This document shows positions 61,272 through 64,000 of a stretch of DNA of 64,000 nt, one piece after another. A program made the translations under genes and the position numbers. Origin of the DNA: Lodderomyces elongisporus. Its lineage: Eukaryota > Ascomycota > Pichiomycetes > Serinales > Debaryomycetaceae. The notes below the pieces were generated by a model, which made no database searches, was not told the origin of the DNA, and was given only the letters and a program-made list of their open reading frames with translations. The stretch covers positions 926,001-990,000 of the forward strand of contig NC_083675.1 of the NCBI RefSeq assembly GCF_030384665.1, given 5' to 3'. How positions within the stretch are numbered: the first letter of the stretch is position 1; each line of letters begins with the position of its first letter.

Positions 61272-61502
61272 ATGAGGCGTCAAGGTGATTTTTTAGAACA
61301 GAAACAATCAAGAATGGTTTGCGGTTCTTCCTTTTTTTGGGAGGGAGCTGCAATTGCAAGAAAATACAAAGAAATGGATGAGGCAATGGAATACAGGTTG
61401 AAGATAGCTGCAATCGTACAAGAATTTCAACTAAATTTCACCTTCAAAAAAAAGTATGAGGATTTAAAACAAAGTTTTGTGGAAAAAAAGAAGAAGAAGT
61501 AG
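61272..61502 (+). CDS. Possible small protein or 3' exon, 76 residues
   Basis: From the ATG at 61272 the frame reads MRRQGDFLEQKQSRMV and later YKEMDEAMEYRLKIAAIVQE, ending in a Lys run at TAG. The mixed acidic, basic and hydrophobic composition and an amphipathic-helix pattern near residues 35-55 differ from the T-rich frames around it. I recognise no family. It could be a real micro-gene, the last exon of a spliced gene starting near 60730, or chance. Confidence 0.22.
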   Translation: MRRQGDFLEQKQSRMVCGSSFFWEGAAIARKYKEMDEAMEYRLKIAAIVQEFQLNFTFKKKYEDLKQSFVEKKKKK

Positions 61503-63608
61503 GAAGAAAAAAATGATGAAGCAAATGGAGGGGGGAGTACTACAGAGTATGGTTCCACCTTTGGCTTTCTCCATGCGAAAGCAATATACGAACTCTCATT
61601 CCATTAGTAGATGATGTTATTGCAAAGAGTTTCACTTTGCTTTGTTTTGCTATGCTTTGATTCCATGCTCTTTACTGCTAAACACAAACATTACCTCTTT
61701 TTTCAACCTATCTATAAGCCATTAAGGGAAAAAGAAAAATAGAAAAAAGACGAAAGAGCGGACGGGGGAAGTGTGATTTTATTGGTTTCAGTCCTTTACT
61801 TGATGTTGAAAAACTTTTTTTTTTTCTTTGGTATAGCTGCAGACTGCTTGTAAGCGTTAAAATGTTGAGAGTATCTCCTTTTTTTTTCATATTTCCACTA
61901 AATGTTGTTTGGAATCAGAGTATACAGTGGAATGAGATGGCAATAGGAAGTGGCAAGTGTGAAAAGTAAAGTCAAAAGAAAATGAAGAATGTCCAAATAT
62001 TTTGATAACAAATGGAGTTGCTTCTGCTCAATGAGCTCTTTTTTCCTAATCTCTTATATTTCTCTTATATTCATTGAGCTGTGTTGCGTAAAGTGGTAAG
62101 GGGAATACAAGTTAGATTGAAAGGGAGATATCAATTACAGAAAAACAAGGAAAGAGATGGATCAAATGCCTTTCTTTGCGTCTTTTGTGGAAAGTACTGT
62201 TTTAATTGCTCTTTAATTCTAATGTTAAAGTGGTCTCAAAAGAGATAAAAAAGAAAAACTGATTAGGTACTGAACAGAGGTGAGATAATATTACAGCTTA
62301 TTGAAACGCCTCCTTGCGAAGAAAAAAGAGAAGAACAAAATTTTATTCTTTTTTACGTAACCATGAGTATTCAAACATAAAGTGAAACGAAGAACACCCA
62401 AGAAAGAAAGAAAAAGAAAGAAAGAAAGAAAAAGAAAGAAGAGAGGAAAAACAAAAATGTGGGGCGGGCTCTAAAGAGGAGGTTTAGGAGGTGGGCGGTG
62501 GCGATATTTTTGCCAACGATGAAATCAAAAAAAATGGTGATAATTTTGCTCTGCTCTTTTTTTTTGCGACACATGAAAATAAAAATTAAAAAAGAAATTC
62601 ACATGGTGAAATCTTTGGCACGTATATGCACTACGTTAAAAAATATTGCAATTAAGTTTATTGATAAATAAGAAACAACAAATTTTGGAATATATAGCAA
62701 ATACTCAAAGCAATAAGGAAACAAGAAGTGAGTAATTTTGCAAAGAAAAAAAGAAGAAAAAGGATCATAAACATATTCTTTCCTTTTCCTTTTCCCTTTC
62801 CTTTGCTTTCTTCAAAGTTTAATTAATCAATTGCTCATTTTAGAACCGATGAAAAAAATAAAACTTGGGTTCAGCAGTTCAGTTGAAGTCATTGGATGTG
62901 CATTTACATAGCAGAAGCATACTTATTTATATACATGAAAACACTATGCTTGCACTTGGGTAAAAAAAAAAAAAAAAAAAAGAAAAACAGGCGAAATCAG
63001 CACTTCTCAACTACACATCTGATTGACGTCACGCTATCCTTACAAAATTGGAGGAACTGTGGGAAAAGGAAAAAAAAAACAAGAACTACAACTAGGTGTG
63101 TAGAAGATGGCAAATGAAGCAAAGTTCCATTTTTTTTGTTTTTGATTCATCTTTTACTGCTTATCTGTTTATCGGTATAATCTTGTGCACTTTTTTGGTT
63201 CGGCAACAAGTAGTCTTGTTTGAAATTTACCCGAACAAATACAAGCTGAGTGTTTCGTCATCAGTGATACCTTTATCACATCTTGCGTATTGCCTCTCTC
63301 TCTTTCTTTCTTTCTCTCTCTACTTTAATTTCGTTTCTTTTGGACTCATGGAAATATTACGCAACACTTATGTAATAATAAATATAATGCTTATATAAGT
63401 ATTATCTAAGTGTTGGTAACAATCTTATATAATTGTAATTCCATATTTATTTAATTATTTTTTTTCTTTTCGAAATGAATTTCTTTTTTTTTTTTTAAGT
63501 TTCTTTTTAAGTTTCTTTTTTTTTTTTCTCTCGTCTCACGATGATGAGAGTTTTTAGGCCAACGTACGACTACGGAAACTAACGACAATGCTAAAAGTGA
63601 GACAAGCG

Positions 63609-63659
<51 letters not shown>
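63609..63659. repeat. (GTA)17 microsatellite
   Basis: Seventeen uninterrupted trinucleotide units end where the left arm of the inverted repeat at 63658 begins. Confidence 0.95.
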
Positions 63660-63844
63660 CCCAAGTTGGCTTTATATGCCGTGATTGTTTATAATCGAGT
63701 TTTCAAGTAGACTCGTCGACTACTATGAGCACTGAGTCGATTTATTGTTTTTTTTAATAAAACACACCCACAACAACTATGTGCCGCCTCTTCCTCCCTT
63801 CCTTCTCCTCCTCCTCCTCCTCCTCCCCACCCCCAACTTGGGTA
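63658..63844. repeat. 12 bp inverted repeat, possible MITE-like element
   Basis: TACCCAAGTTGG (63658-63669) is the exact reverse complement of CCAACTTGGGTA (63833-63844). Taking CCCAAGTTGG as the terminal repeat, both ends are flanked by TA, the target duplicated by Tc1/mariner-type elements. Size would be about 183 bp. No second copy was seen in the window. Confidence 0.25.
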
Positions 63845-64000
63845 TCTAACCCAATATTACTATAATACGACAACAACTGAAATAACAAAACAGAAAAAAA
63901 CAGAAAAAAACTAAAAACAAGAAAAGGAAGGAAGAAAAGTGCATTGCTTAGAACTACAAGTAACAATATCAACGACTAATAGCAACTGAGTACAATGGAG

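Larger units (their letters stand above)
47634..64000. promoter_or_regulatory. Gene-poor region over 16 kb upstream of distal SFL-type gene
   Basis: No protein of a recognised family is found on either strand. Most long frames are Phe/Leu/Ser or Lys runs caused by pyrimidine or purine tracts. The DNA is AT-rich with poly-T/A runs (for example 52474-52493 and 53051-53068) and many microsatellites. It holds two CACGTG E-boxes (55111-55116 and 60504-60509), a strong TATATAAAAGG (54981-54991), a TACTAAC with a following TTTCAG (58399-58426), and one coding-like small frame (61272-61502). I saw no tRNA. The simplest reading is a very long promoter and leader, perhaps with non-coding RNAs. A centromere or a gene lost by decay is possible. 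Confidence 0.45.

Overview
The window reads as nuclear DNA of a budding yeast of the CTG-Ser clade (the Candida/Lodderomyces group). Genes are compact and almost all single-exon, intergenic DNA is AT-rich with many poly-T tracts and microsatellites, and the best matches recalled for the conserved genes are to this group. CTG behaves as serine: one gene has seven consecutive CTG codons in a charged stretch, where seven leucines would be implausible. Protein descriptions below therefore treat CTG as probable Ser. Start sites were moved to the first supported ATG wherever an open frame began at a TTG or GTG. All family calls are from recalled motifs; no search was run.

Layout. 1-2074: 3' end of an LTR retroelement (an unassigned reading frame open at the left edge, a polypurine tract, and a 430 bp LTR). 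2.8-9 kb: a TIP1/SRP1-type GPI wall protein, a Vps38/UVRAG-like PI3-kinase subunit, and a large disordered protein. 9.3-25.8 kb: housekeeping genes, namely SEC26 (COPI beta subunit), an unknown gene, NHP2 (H/ACA snoRNP), an MLO2/UBR7-like zinc-finger protein, PIM1 (mitochondrial Lon), a coiled-coil protein that may be Lrs4-like, RRN10 (Pol I upstream activating factor) and NCL1 (tRNA m5C methyltransferase). NHP2, RRN10 and NCL1 all serve ribosome or tRNA production. 27.2-38.5 kb: a Fus3/Kss1-type MAP kinase (CEK2-like), ADP1 (ABC transporter), BCS1 (mitochondrial AAA protein) and UBP2 (deubiquitinase). 39.5-47.6 kb: two tandem HSF-domain regulators of the Sfl1/Sfl2 type. From memory, the MAP kinase-ADP1-BCS1-SFL1 neighbourhood resembles the C. 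albicans orf19.454-460 block; this was not checked.

The right third is gene-poor. There are 4.9 kb upstream of the first SFL-type gene and more than 16 kb upstream of the second with no convincing large gene. This fits the very long promoters and leaders of morphogenesis and biofilm regulators in this clade, but a centromere or unannotated non-coding RNAs are not excluded. Within it are microsatellites, two copies of a rare palindrome (ATACCGGTAT), a possible intron end, a small coding-like frame, and a short inverted repeat flanked by TA.
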